A stretch of DNA of 64,000 nt from Halorubrum sp. BV1 (GTDB taxonomy: Archaea > Halobacteriota > Halobacteria > Halobacteriales > Haloferacaceae): assembly GCF_000746205.1 (NCBI RefSeq), contig NZ_JQKV01000002.1, positions 496,001-560,000 on the forward strand, read 5' to 3'. Shown here piece by piece: positions 8,424-15,812 of the stretch. The notes beneath the pieces are model-generated. The model worked only from the letters and a program-made list of their open reading frames with translations. It was not told where the DNA came from and did not search any database. How positions within the stretch are numbered: the first letter of the stretch is position 1; each line of letters opens with the position of its first letter. A program made the position numbers and the translations under genes.

Positions 8424-9491
8424 CTACTGGAGCCGATATCGCAAGATCGCGGCGATTCCGCCGAGGTTCGCGAGCTGCTCGCCGGGCGCGAACTCGGAGG
8501 AGAAGACGACCACGTCGCCGCCCTGTTGTTCGACCGATTCGATGACGTCGTTGACGTCGATATCCCAGTCACCCTCACTCTGCCGCTCCGTTCGGAGCCG
8601 GTCGTCGACGACGAGGAGCGTCTCGATCGCGCCGAAGTCGGCGGCCTCGGCCACGTCCTCCGGACCGTAGGTCGCCTTCGCGCCCGTGGCGATCTCGGCG
8701 GTGAGGTCGTCGATGAGGTTCGCCTCCTTTGAGATCCGCGTCTCCTTTTGCACCTCGTCGACCGCGCCGCGTTTGAGCACCTCGTGGACGCCGCGGTCGC
8801 CCGCGGCGGAGGTGTCGACCGTGGTGATCCGGTCCGTCAAATCCCGGTACTCCTCTTCGATGTAGTCGAGCGCGTCCGTCTTCGTGAACCCCGGACCGGC
8901 GAGGATCACGGCGTCTGCGTCGAGGTGAGCGAGCGCGTCAGCGAGGTCGGCGAACAGCTCCTCTCGCGGGCGGGAGTAGTCGCCTTTCCCCGTGGGCTTG
9001 GTGAACGAGGCGTACTCCTCGGTGCCGTACTGCTGGACGGTGTGGACGTACGCGGCCCCCTCTTCGACGGTCGCGATGGCCACATCGGGGTTTTCCGCGG
9101 CCTCCGTGGCCTCCTCCAGCCGCTCGGTCTGGTCTGGCTTGAAGTGCTTTTCCACCGTGATTTCGTCGTGTTCCTCGACGTTGAGCGTGTGATGGGCGTT
9201 GAGCTGGTCCTCGCGCGAGCAGGCGACGATGATGCCCGAGACCCGAAGCCGGTTGGCGAACCGAGCGAACTCGACGTCTTCGACTTCGAGCGTCACGAAG
9301 ATGTGCTCGCGTTGTCCGCCAGTGTCGCGCATCTGGTCGTCGTTCCGCTGGATCCGGCGGGTGGTGTCGCCCTCGACGTGGTCACCGGGCTCTAAGACGT
9401 GTGCCAGATGCCAGAGGTCGTCGACGTTCTCGGGAACGAGGGTGAGCCGCTCGCGCCCCTCCTCGCCGTAGCCCCGATCGGAGATTCGCAT
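8424..9491 (-). CDS. pelA: mRNA surveillance protein pelota (Dom34)
   Basis: Pelota/Dom34 homologue that recognises stalled ribosomes and promotes their splitting with ABCE1 in no-go decay. It has the three eRF1-like domains: N-terminal Sm-fold (MRISDRGYGEEGRERLTLVP to about 130), central RNase H-like (VAIATVEEGAAYVHTV onward) and C-terminal L30e-like (AIETLLVVDDRLR, ending GGIAAILRYRL). I chose ATG 9491, giving 355 residues, because homologues begin MRI at this point. An upstream GTG-type start at 9536 would overlap the preceding gene. It lies 25 bases downstream of the DUF4013 gene, so cotranscription is possible. Confidence 0.93.
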   Translation of the reverse strand: MRISDRGYGEEGRERLTLVPENVDDLWHLAHVLEPGDHVEGDTTRRIQRNDDQMRDTGGQREHIFVTLEVEDVEFARFANRLRVSGIIVACSREDQLNAHHTLNVEEHDEITVEKHFKPDQTERLEEATEAAENPDVAIATVEEGAAYVHTVQQYGTEEYASFTKPTGKGDYSRPREELFADLADALAHLDADAVILAGPGFTKTDALDYIEEEYRDLTDRITTVDTSAAGDRGVHEVLKRGAVDEVQKETRISKEANLIDDLTAEIATGAKATYGPEDVAEAADFGAIETLLVVDDRLRTERQSEGDWDIDVNDVIESVEQQGGDVVVFSSEFAPGEQLANLGGIAAILRYRLQ

Positions 9492-9516
9492 GGCCGCCCG
9501 TTCGTCCGGGCTTGTA

Positions 9517-10587
9517 TCAACTCTTGTCTTTGCCACCGCTCAGAGGGTCCGCAGAGACCCACTCGAAGCCGGCGTCGTCCGCCTCACCCTCGTCTCGTGG
9601 ATCCGGTCTATCGGGGGATTCTCGGCGGCGGATCGGGACGGTCCGCCCGGACTGGACGGCAGGGGAGGCCTCGGCTCGGCGCGACCGCGAGCCACCGTCG
9701 CCAAGCGACTGCGTCGATCGGTCGTTTCCCCCGGCGACTGCGGATGCGCCGCGCGCAGCGACTTCGGGGAACGGACGGGCGTCGTCCCCGGTGCCGACGC
9801 GTGTGACACCGGCAGGCTCGACCGCGGCTCCAGACAGCGCGTCTCGCGCGCCGCGGCCGTACACGCCGTGGGCGATCGCTCGGACGGCGAAGACCACCAC
9901 GCTGCCGATCACGATCAACACGAGGGGACCGGCGAGCGCGTATCCGGCGACGAGCGTCGCTGCCGCGACGACCCACGCCGCCGCGTAGCGACTCGACCCG
10001 GCGACGCGGACGATCCGGCTCGGGTGAAGGCCGTCGCGGAGTCGGCCGGAGACGGCGAACCCGGCGAGTGCGGCCGGTTTGACGTACGCGTACGCGAGCA
10101 GGTACACAGCGGTGAGGACGCCGAGGAGTCCGACCGCGGTCGCCGCGGCCGCGGTGATCGCGCTCGGCCCGAGTGCGCCCTCGATCGCGACGGTGATCGG
10201 TCGTAAATCGGTGGACGCGGACCGCAAGACGGCGGTCACGACCGTCGCCGTCGCGAGCAGCACGGCGAGCGGCGCGAGGAGGACCGCGCTCACCAGCAGC
10301 GACCTGACGCCGTCGCGGTAGAGGTCGTTCCACGCGACGAACGACGCCGCGCCGTCGGCGTTTCCGTTCTCGATCGCGTCGGCGAGGATCCGGACGAAGT
10401 AGCCGCGAACCACGAGCGCCGGCGTGAGCACGAGCGGACCGGCGACGGCCACCGGCGGGACGGCGAGCGTCGCAACGAGCCAGATCGGAAAGGCGATCCA
10501 CGTCGAGAGCGTCAACAGGCCACCGACGATGAGGGTGCCAGTGACGTCTGTCGAACGCGCCAGCGCCGTGGTCACCCTCGGAAGCAT
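9517..10587 (-). CDS. DUF4013-type multi-pass membrane protein
   Basis: Membrane protein of about 356 residues with roughly six hydrophobic segments: TLIVGGLLTLSTWIAFPIWL; a long helix pair with PLVLTPALVVRGYFVRIL; LLVSAVLLAPLAVLLATATV; AAAATAVGLLGVLTAVYLLA; and a late VIGSVVVFAVRAIAHGVYGRG. A charged cytoplasmic tail of about 90 residues follows. The GYFVRIL segment and overall plan match haloarchaeal DUF4013 proteins; no function is known. ATG 10587 is chosen because TTTATC (10611-10616) stands 29 bases upstream. A longer frame running to 10707 passes through repeats and is unlikely. Three 22-bp repeats lie immediately upstream of the TATA box. Confidence 0.7.
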   Translation of the reverse strand: MLPRVTTALARSTDVTGTLIVGGLLTLSTWIAFPIWLVATLAVPPVAVAGPLVLTPALVVRGYFVRILADAIENGNADGAASFVAWNDLYRDGVRSLLVSAVLLAPLAVLLATATVVTAVLRSASTDLRPITVAIEGALGPSAITAAAATAVGLLGVLTAVYLLAYAYVKPAALAGFAVSGRLRDGLHPSRIVRVAGSSRYAAAWVVAAATLVAGYALAGPLVLIVIGSVVVFAVRAIAHGVYGRGARDALSGAAVEPAGVTRVGTGDDARPFPEVAARGASAVAGGNDRSTQSLGDGGSRSRRAEASPAVQSGRTVPIRRRESPDRPDPRDEGEADDAGFEWVSADPLSGGKDKS

Positions 10588-10614
10588 ATCGGATCCTGTT
10601 CCGCGATGGTGATA

Positions 10615-10687
10615 AATGGTGACCGCGACGGAGAAGAATAACGAATGGTGACCGCGACAGAGAAGAATGGCGACTGCGACAGGAAAA
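10615..10687. repeat. Three 22-bp direct repeats upstream of the DUF4013 promoter
   Basis: Units at 10615-10636, 10644-10665 and 10666-10687 all follow the pattern AATGGTGACCGCGACGGAGA with few changes; units 1 and 2 are separated by 7 bases, units 2 and 3 are adjacent. The TATA-like TTTATC (minus strand, 10611-10616) overlaps the edge of the first unit. They could be binding sites for an activator or simple slippage products. Confidence 0.7.
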
Positions 10688-10746
10688 ACGGCGACACGCG
10701 GGGTCACGGTGACAGTCGATCAGATTCTGATAATTCGCCAGAGCGT

Positions 10747-10835
10747 TTATATATTTTCGAGAGATATCTTCACCCGGCCGCACGGGAAATCGTGTGCCTC
10801 TGACAGAATCGATAGCCGCCTCTCGGCGGCTTCCC
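10747..10835 (+). promoter_or_regulatory. Strong TATA-like box followed by two hairpins (possible small RNA or 5' leader)
   Basis: TTTATATAT begins at 10747. About 27 bases further comes a hairpin around 10780-10797 (GCACG...CGTGTGC, one wobble), then a perfect 7-bp stem AGCCGCC / GGCGGCT (10814-10820, 10825-10831) with loop TCTC. No run of T follows the second stem. This could be a short RNA, or a leader ahead of the gene at 10926, although that gene has its own TTTATC box at about 10897. On the minus strand the same AT stretch could be a distal promoter for the DUF4013 gene. The 338 bases between 10588 and 10925 hold nothing else that I can support. Confidence 0.35.
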
Positions 10836-10925
10836 CGTCCGCGGCTTTCAGTCGGTCGACCCCGAGGTTTGCGCTCACCGACCACACGCCGGTACCGATT
10901 TATCCCGGCCGACCGACGGTCCTGT

Positions 10926-11324
10926 ATGACCGACGACGACCGGACGGACGACGTGGAGTCCGCGCTCCGGAGCTACGGGATCAACGTCGAGCGCATCGAC
11001 GGGGGCGACCCGCTGGTGTTGACGTACATGACGGCGTTTCCCGGCCGCGAGGTCCACCACGGAGAGATCGGTCGGGCACTCAACGCGCTCATCGATCGCG
11101 CGGAAGCCGACGCGTGGGACCCAGTCACGGTTGACGGCACCGTGATCCGCTCGCCAGGCGACGTCCTTGGAACGTGGCGCGCCGAGGCGGAGTGGTTCGA
11201 CGCGCTCATCGCGTACGAGATATCGGAGACCGAGTTTTCGACGCGGGTACTGGAGACGCTGACGCACGCGGACGGCGACGACGAACACGAATCGGCGGAA
11301 GCCGGGCAGGGAGACGGACAGTGA
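10926..11324 (+). CDS. Conserved haloarchaeal hypothetical protein
   Basis: Acidic soluble protein of 132 residues (MTDDDRTDDVESALRSYGIN). It has no recognisable catalytic motif; a region YMTAFPGREVHHGEIGRALN is followed by a segment rich in Trp/Asp and an acidic C-terminal tail. ATG 10926 is chosen because TTTATC stands about 29 bases upstream; the in-frame extension back to 10794 is Arg-rich and unlike haloarchaeal protein. The stop overlaps the GTG start of the hydrolase gene (GTGA), so the two are translationally coupled and may share a process. Function unknown. Confidence 0.7.
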   Translation: MTDDDRTDDVESALRSYGINVERIDGGDPLVLTYMTAFPGREVHHGEIGRALNALIDRAEADAWDPVTVDGTVIRSPGDVLGTWRAEAEWFDALIAYEISETEFSTRVLETLTHADGDDEHESAEAGQGDGQ

Positions 11325-12253
11325 CGCGCCGAAACCCGATCAACCGCGCGCAGCGCCGACTCCGGCGTCCGCCGCGGGAACGGTTCGCCACCCGCGAGGT
11401 CGCCTTCGACGTCGACGGGGAGACGTGCCGGGGCACGCTGTATCTCCCCGCCGGCGACCCGGACGATCCGCCCGTCGTCGTGTTGGCACCGGGACTAGGC
11501 GCAGAGCGGAACTTCGGCTATCCCGCGGTCGCGGAGCGGTTCGCGGACGCCGGCTACGCCGCGCTGTGTTTCGATTACCGCGGATTCGGCGCGTCCGACG
11601 GAGACTCACAGGCGGTCTCGCCCGCGGCACAGCGCGCCGACTACGCGGCGGCGATCGATCGGGCGCGCCGGGTCGACGCCGTCGGCCGGAGGCTGATTCT
11701 CTGGGGTACGTCGCTGTCGGCCGCACACGCCCTCACGCTTGCCGCCGACCGCACCGACGTCGACGCCGTGATCGGAGTCGTCCCGATGCTCGACGGGCGC
11801 GCGATCGCTCGCCGACGCGGCGCGCGATACCTGCTTCGCGCGGGCGTCGCCGGCGTCCGCGACCTGATCGGGACCCGATTGGGACGGGGACGCACGGTCC
11901 CGATCGTCGGCGACGACGCCGACCTCGCGGCGATCACGGAGCCGGGAACGAAGCGGGGGTACCTCGATCTGGTCGACCGCGACTCGCAGTGGCGAAACGA
12001 GACGCCGGCGCGGTCGCTGCTCCGCGTCGCGAGCTATCGCCCGGTCGAGCGGCTCTCGGAGATCCGCGCGCCGACGCTCCTCGTGGCCGGTACCGACGAC
12101 CCGATCGTCGAGCGCGAGACGGTCGCGGACGCGGGCGAGACGCTCTCTCGCGGGACCGTCGTCTCGATGCCCGCCGACCACTTCTCCGTGCTCAGCGACG
12201 ACTTCGAGCCCGCGATCGGCCACCAGCTGTCGTTCCTCCGCGGCGTGTTTTAA
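11321..12253 (+). CDS. Alpha/beta hydrolase
   Basis: Single-domain alpha/beta-hydrolase of 310 residues. The oxyanion-side motif APGLGAERN is followed by CFDYRGFGASDG, then the nucleophile elbow GTSLS in RLILWGTSLSAAHAL. The acid residue is in LLVAGTDDPIVE and the catalytic His in MPADHFSVL near the C-terminus, so the full Ser-Asp-His triad is present. It resembles dienelactone-hydrolase/esterase-like proteins acting on small substrates. The start is GTG 11321, overlapping the preceding stop codon by 4 bases. An open frame back to 11174 is an Arg-rich read through the upstream gene. The substrate is unknown. Confidence 0.82.
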   Translation: MTRRNPINRAQRRLRRPPRERFATREVAFDVDGETCRGTLYLPAGDPDDPPVVVLAPGLGAERNFGYPAVAERFADAGYAALCFDYRGFGASDGDSQAVSPAAQRADYAAAIDRARRVDAVGRRLILWGTSLSAAHALTLAADRTDVDAVIGVVPMLDGRAIARRRGARYLLRAGVAGVRDLIGTRLGRGRTVPIVGDDADLAAITEPGTKRGYLDLVDRDSQWRNETPARSLLRVASYRPVERLSEIRAPTLLVAGTDDPIVERETVADAGETLSRGTVVSMPADHFSVLSDDFEPAIGHQLSFLRGVF

Positions 12254-12278
12254 GTAAGAGCGACACGGAGCGCCGCGT

Positions 12279-12590
12279 ATGACCGTCATCGCGCTGTTGA
12301 GCGTCGCGCCGGTGATAGAAGAGAGCATGGCCGAAGAGGTCGCGAAGGCCGTCGACGCGCTCGACGCGTTCGACGTGAGCTACGAGACGAACCCGATGGG
12401 GACGGTGATCGAGGCCGAGGACGCCGACACGCTGTTCGCGGCCGCGGCGGCGGCGCACGACGCCGTCGACGGCGACCGCGTCTCCACGGTGTTGAAAGTG
12501 GACGACAAGCGAACGAGCGACGAGGGCGCGGACCGCAAGGTCGAGGCGGTCGAGGCGCACCTCGGGCGAGCGGCCGAGCGCGAGCGGTGA
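12279..12590 (+). CDS. MTH1187-family (DUF77) thiamine-binding-type protein
   Basis: 103-residue protein of the MTH1187/YqgV family, small ferredoxin-like alpha/beta proteins that form tetramers and in some members bind thiamine or its analogues. The conserved start VIALLSVAPV, then VSYETNPMGTVIEAED and VSTVLKVDDKR, identify it. It begins 25 bases after the hydrolase gene and probably shares its transcript. The C-terminus is an acidic/Arg helical tail. A thiE-thiM operon lies 12 kb away, so a link to thiamine metabolism is possible but not shown by context. Confidence 0.85.
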   Translation: MTVIALLSVAPVIEESMAEEVAKAVDALDAFDVSYETNPMGTVIEAEDADTLFAAAAAAHDAVDGDRVSTVLKVDDKRTSDEGADRKVEAVEAHLGRAAERER

Positions 12591-12645
12591 CACCGCACGG
12601 GTTCGGTCGGGCGACGGAACGCCAGCGGTGACCGCACGGGTGCGG
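12583..12645. repeat. Duplicated segment spanning the stop codon of the MTH1187 gene
   Basis: AGCGGTGACACCGCACGGG... at 12583-12606 is repeated with a 2-base deletion and few changes at 12624-12645 (AGCGGTGACCGCACGGGTGC). The first copy contains the real stop codon TGA. Confidence 0.6.
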
Positions 12646-12665
12646 GCGGCGAGTGACCTACTGAC

Positions 12666-14174
12666 TCATCCCTTGATGTTACAGACGGGGAACGTCCGCG
12701 CGACCTTGTCGCCGATCCCGAGGTCGTCGCTGACGCGGATCACCTCGTCGATGTCCTTGTAGACGCCCGGTGCCTCCTCCGCGATCGTCGCCCCCGACTG
12801 CGCTTTTACGTATATCTGCTGGTCGGCTTCGAGATCCGACTGGACGTCGCCGCCCCAGAACTCCTGTTTCGCCTGCGTCCGGCTCATCAGACGGCCCGCG
12901 CCGTGGGCGGTCGATCCAAACGAGACCGCCATCGACCGGTCGCCGCCGCGGAGCACGTACGAGCCCGCGCCCATGCTCCCGGGGATGATGACGGGTTGGC
13001 CGACGTCGCGGTACGCCGCGGGCACGTCCTCGTTGCCGGCGGGGAACGCCCGCGTCGCGCCCTTCCGGTGGACGTACAGTTCGCGCTCCGCGCGGTCGAC
13101 TGCCGCGTCGCCGACCGCGGGCTGCCCGTCGGCGTCGACGCCGACCTCGTGAGTCTCTTTTTTGGCGATGTTGTGTGCCACATCGTACAGGAGCTCCATG
13201 CCGAGGTCGTCGATTGGGTCGGCGTCGAACACCTCGCCGAACGTCTTGCGGGCCTGATGGGTGATGAGTTGTCGGTTCACCCACGCGAAGTTGATACACG
13301 CGCCCATCGCGCCGTAGTACTCCTCGGCAAGTTCGGAGCCGGCGGGCGCGGCGGCGAGTTCCTTGTCTGGAAGCTCATCGAGGAGGTCTGCGTGTTCCTT
13401 TTCGATCCGGCGGAGGTAGTCGTTGCAGGTCTGGTGTCCGAGCCCGCGGCTCCCGCAGTGGATCAGGACGACGATCCCGTCTTCTTCGAGCCCGTACGCT
13501 TCGGCGACGTCCTCGCGGAACACGTCCGTGACGCGCTGCACTTCGAGGAAGTGGTTCCCGGAGCCGAGCGAGCCGAGCTGGTTGCGGCCGCGGTCTTTCG
13601 CCTTCTGCGTGACGTATTCGGGGCGGGCGTCCGGGCGTCGTCCCTCGTCCTCACAGCGCGCGAGGTCGCTTTCGATCCCGTACCCCTCGTCGACCGCCCA
13701 CTCGACGCCGCGCTCTAAGGCCCCGTCGATGGCGTCCGCAGTGCCGTCTACCACGCCGCCACCGCCGAGACCGGAGGGGATCGCCTCGAATAGGGCGTCG
13801 ACGAGCTCCGCCTCGCGTCCGCGGAGGTCGTCGTACGTGAGATTCGTCCGCACCATCCGGACGCCGCAGTTGATGTCGTAGCCGACCGCGCCGGGCGAGA
13901 TACAGCCGGTCCGAGCGTCGATCGCGCCGACGCCGCCGACCGGGAACCCGTACCCCTGGTGGCCGTCCGGCATACAGAGTGCCGGCTCGGCCATGCCCGG
14001 GAGGTGGGTCGCGTTCCGCAGCTGTTCGAGGGTGTCGTCTTCGCCGATCTCCTCTAAGAGCGCCTCGCTGGCGAGGACGCGGGCGGGGACGTTCATGCCG
14101 CCCTCGCGCGGGATCTCCCAGACGTGCTCGCGCACCTTCTCCAGTCGGATCCCGTCGATCTCGCGGGTTGTCAT
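12666..14174 (-). CDS. rtcB: RNA-splicing ligase RtcB
   Basis: GTP-dependent ligase that joins 2',3'-cyclic phosphate and 5'-OH ends, needed to ligate exons of intron-containing tRNAs. Full-length at 502 residues with no intein. Metal and guanylylation motifs are present: DINCGVRMVR, GSGNHFLEVQ, HCGSRGLGHQ and the nucleophile His region STAHGAGRLMSR. The start is ATG 14174, with CTATTC 30 bases upstream (14199-14204) as TATA-like box. Its activator archease is encoded 351 bases upstream on the same strand, a functional link conserved in archaea. Confidence 0.96.
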   Translation of the reverse strand: MTTREIDGIRLEKVREHVWEIPREGGMNVPARVLASEALLEEIGEDDTLEQLRNATHLPGMAEPALCMPDGHQGYGFPVGGVGAIDARTGCISPGAVGYDINCGVRMVRTNLTYDDLRGREAELVDALFEAIPSGLGGGGVVDGTADAIDGALERGVEWAVDEGYGIESDLARCEDEGRRPDARPEYVTQKAKDRGRNQLGSLGSGNHFLEVQRVTDVFREDVAEAYGLEEDGIVVLIHCGSRGLGHQTCNDYLRRIEKEHADLLDELPDKELAAAPAGSELAEEYYGAMGACINFAWVNRQLITHQARKTFGEVFDADPIDDLGMELLYDVAHNIAKKETHEVGVDADGQPAVGDAAVDRAERELYVHRKGATRAFPAGNEDVPAAYRDVGQPVIIPGSMGAGSYVLRGGDRSMAVSFGSTAHGAGRLMSRTQAKQEFWGGDVQSDLEADQQIYVKAQSGATIAEEAPGVYKDIDEVIRVSDDLGIGDKVARTFPVCNIKG

Positions 14175-14525
14175 ACGCCGGCGTTCGCCGGGACGGGGGA
14201 ATAGCGTTACGTCCCGCGGGCGGTCCTCTGTGACCGGTCGTCACGCGGTCAGTACTCACCCGATCGGCGAGGAGCGCCGCGTCAGTCGTCCGGCGGGCGA
14301 ACGCTGACCGCTCCTTCACCTTCGCCCGTGGAGTCGTCCGACGCGCGCCGCGGCGATGGCCGCCACCGAACGAACGAGACGGGGTCGTACCATTCCGAGC
14401 GGGCTCTGCGGGGAAAAATGGCCGAACGGCGAAAACGATAGGGTACAGACCCGGCGACGCGGCGCGGAGAGACGGAGCCGCCACGAGCGTCGGGGGAAGC
14501 GGCCGCCCGCAGTTGAGACAGACCG
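14175..14525. other. Intergenic region between rtcB and archease
   Basis: The only element I can support is the likely rtcB TATA-like box CTATTC at 14199-14204 (minus strand). Frames in this stretch are Arg- and Ser-rich and unlike haloarchaeal proteins. I see no strong hairpin, repeat or RNA gene. Confidence 0.5.
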
Positions 14526-15032
14526 TCAGACGTCGAAGACGACGTACGCGTACCACTCGCCGTCGCGTCGTTCGAGCGTCATCTCGGAGTACGTGACCGC
14601 CTTGATCTCGCGGGCCGTCACGTCGTCGAGGGGGACGCCGCGGGCGGAGGCGTCGACCGTCCACGCGTCGTCATCGCGGCCGTCGGCTCCCTCGGCCGCC
14701 GTCGTATCGACCGCCGTCGTATCGGCCGTCGTCGTGTCGGACGTCGTCGTATCGGCCGTCGTCGTTCGGGATCCGGAGACCGAACACCGGTGGTCGGCCG
14801 GCAACACGGCCCGCACGTCTCGCTCGTATATCAGCCGGTCGAGGTAATCGAACAACAGCGCCTCGGGCCGCTCGGCTCGGACGGTGAACGCGAACCGATC
14901 GCCTGTCGTCGGGACCGACTCGCAGCTCGCGGCCGTGAGCCCGTCCGCGACGGCCGCGAACAGCTCCGAGAGCGTCTCTCCGGTCGCCTCGACGGCGACG
15001 TCTGCGGTGTGGTCGCGAAGCGCATACGTCAT
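14526..15032 (-). CDS. Archease, RtcB activator
   Basis: Small protein that accelerates RtcB guanylylation and turnover. The N-terminal signature YALRDHTADVAVEATGETL holds the conserved His-x-x-Asp, followed by LFDYLDRLIYE and the C-terminal metal-site region (VTAREIKAVTYSEM). At 168 residues it is about 25-30 longer than usual, owing to a Thr/Asp-rich insert at residues 95-125 encoded by 15-bp tandem repeats. The start is ATG 15032, overlapping the stop of a short upstream frame (ATGA). Confidence 0.9.
   Translation of the reverse strand: MTYALRDHTADVAVEATGETLSELFAAVADGLTAASCESVPTTGDRFAFTVRAERPEALLFDYLDRLIYERDVRAVLPADHRCSVSGSRTTTADTTTSDTTTADTTAVDTTAAEGADGRDDDAWTVDASARGVPLDDVTAREIKAVTYSEMTLERRDGEWYAYVVFDV
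14701..14760. repeat. In-frame 15-bp minisatellite inside the archease gene
   Basis: Four consecutive 15-base units starting at 14701, 14716, 14731 and 14746, each close to GTCGTATCGGCCGTC, encode a repeating Thr/Asp-rich pentapeptide (such as TADTT) on the minus strand. A partial fifth unit follows. The unit length is a multiple of three, so copy number can change without breaking the frame. Confidence 0.8.
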
Positions 15033-15163
15033 CGGTCGGGGCTCTCGGTCGCGTCCGTTGGGCCTGTCCCGTCGTCACTATCCTGTTCCGCCGCGGCGTC
15101 ACTGCTCTTCTCTACCGCGTCCGTCGAACCGCGGTCGACGGCCGCCGGCGACTCATCGAACAT
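15029..15163 (-). CDS. Possible 44-residue acidic protein coupled to archease
   Basis: A short frame starting MFDESPAAVDRGSTDAVEKS and ending with a stop codon that overlaps the archease ATG (ATGA). The composition (Asp, Glu, Ser, Thr rich, few hydrophobics) resembles haloarchaeal disordered tails and would make it highly soluble and unstructured. The exact stop-start overlap argues for translation. Against it are the short length and the lack of any known homologue that I can name. Confidence 0.4.
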   Translation of the reverse strand: MFDESPAAVDRGSTDAVEKSSDAAAEQDSDDGTGPTDATESPDR

Positions 15164-15265
15164 ACGCGTCACCACGATTGACCGCGACAAAACAGTTCTG
15201 TCGGGGGCGCTGACCGCCGCGAGGTGCCCCGGTGGCGGTGGAGTTATATCCCACAGGACTGTTAG

Positions 15266-15748
15266 ATGCGTGCAGTGAGCGTCACCGTAGAGAAGCGGAC
15301 GGATCCGCCCGGCGAGACCGAGTACGCCTCGGCCGCGTGGGACCTCAAAGAGCGGATCCGCGCCGACGAGGGCGTTCTACGACAGCGTCGAGGCTTCTTC
15401 GTCGACGCCTACCGGCGGTCCACGACTCACCTTCTCATCGAGCGGAACACGCTCGTCGCGTTCGCCTCCGTCCGCCGCGACGGCTACGTGCTCTTTCTCG
15501 CGGTCAATCCGGACTACCGCGGCCAGGGCCACGCGGAACGCCTCGTCGCCGACGTCGCCGCGGAACACCGCTCCGTCACCTGCCACGCCCGCACGACGAA
15601 CGACACCGCGCTCGGGTTCTACGAGCACCTCGGCTTCGAGGTCGTCCGGCGGATCGACAACTACTACGAGGACGGCGGCGACGCCTACTACCTCAAGCTC
15701 GGCAGCGACTCGATACGAGAGCGGCTTTCCGAGTTCGTGAGCCGGTAG
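15266..15748 (+). CDS. GNAT-family N-acetyltransferase
   Basis: Acetyl-CoA-dependent acetyltransferase of 160 residues. The acetyl-CoA loop is FLAVNPDYRGQGHAERLV (motif A, Q/R-x-x-G-x-G/A variant), followed by TTNDTALGFYEHLGFEVVRR (motif B with the usual YEHLGF). The N-terminal segment before motif A is longer than the minimal fold and may bind the acceptor. ATG 15266 follows the box TTATATCC at 15244-15251. The acceptor is not predictable; RimI-like protein acetylation is one option. Confidence 0.8.
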   Translation: MRAVSVTVEKRTDPPGETEYASAAWDLKERIRADEGVLRQRRGFFVDAYRRSTTHLLIERNTLVAFASVRRDGYVLFLAVNPDYRGQGHAERLVADVAAEHRSVTCHARTTNDTALGFYEHLGFEVVRRIDNYYEDGGDAYYLKLGSDSIRERLSEFVSR

Positions 15749-15812
15749 GAGGCCCGCCCGGCGATCCCGCCGAACCGATACCCATTAGCATACGCCGCGA
15801 GGAGGGTCGTCC

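Noticed and set aside
10794..10925. GTG start at 10794 adding 44 residues to the gene at 10926.
   Set aside because: The extra residues are Arg-rich and unlike haloarchaeal protein; a TTTATC box fits the ATG at 10926.
12666..14174. Possible intein or intron in rtcB.
   Set aside because: The protein is continuous, of normal length, and all active-site motifs are adjacent as expected.
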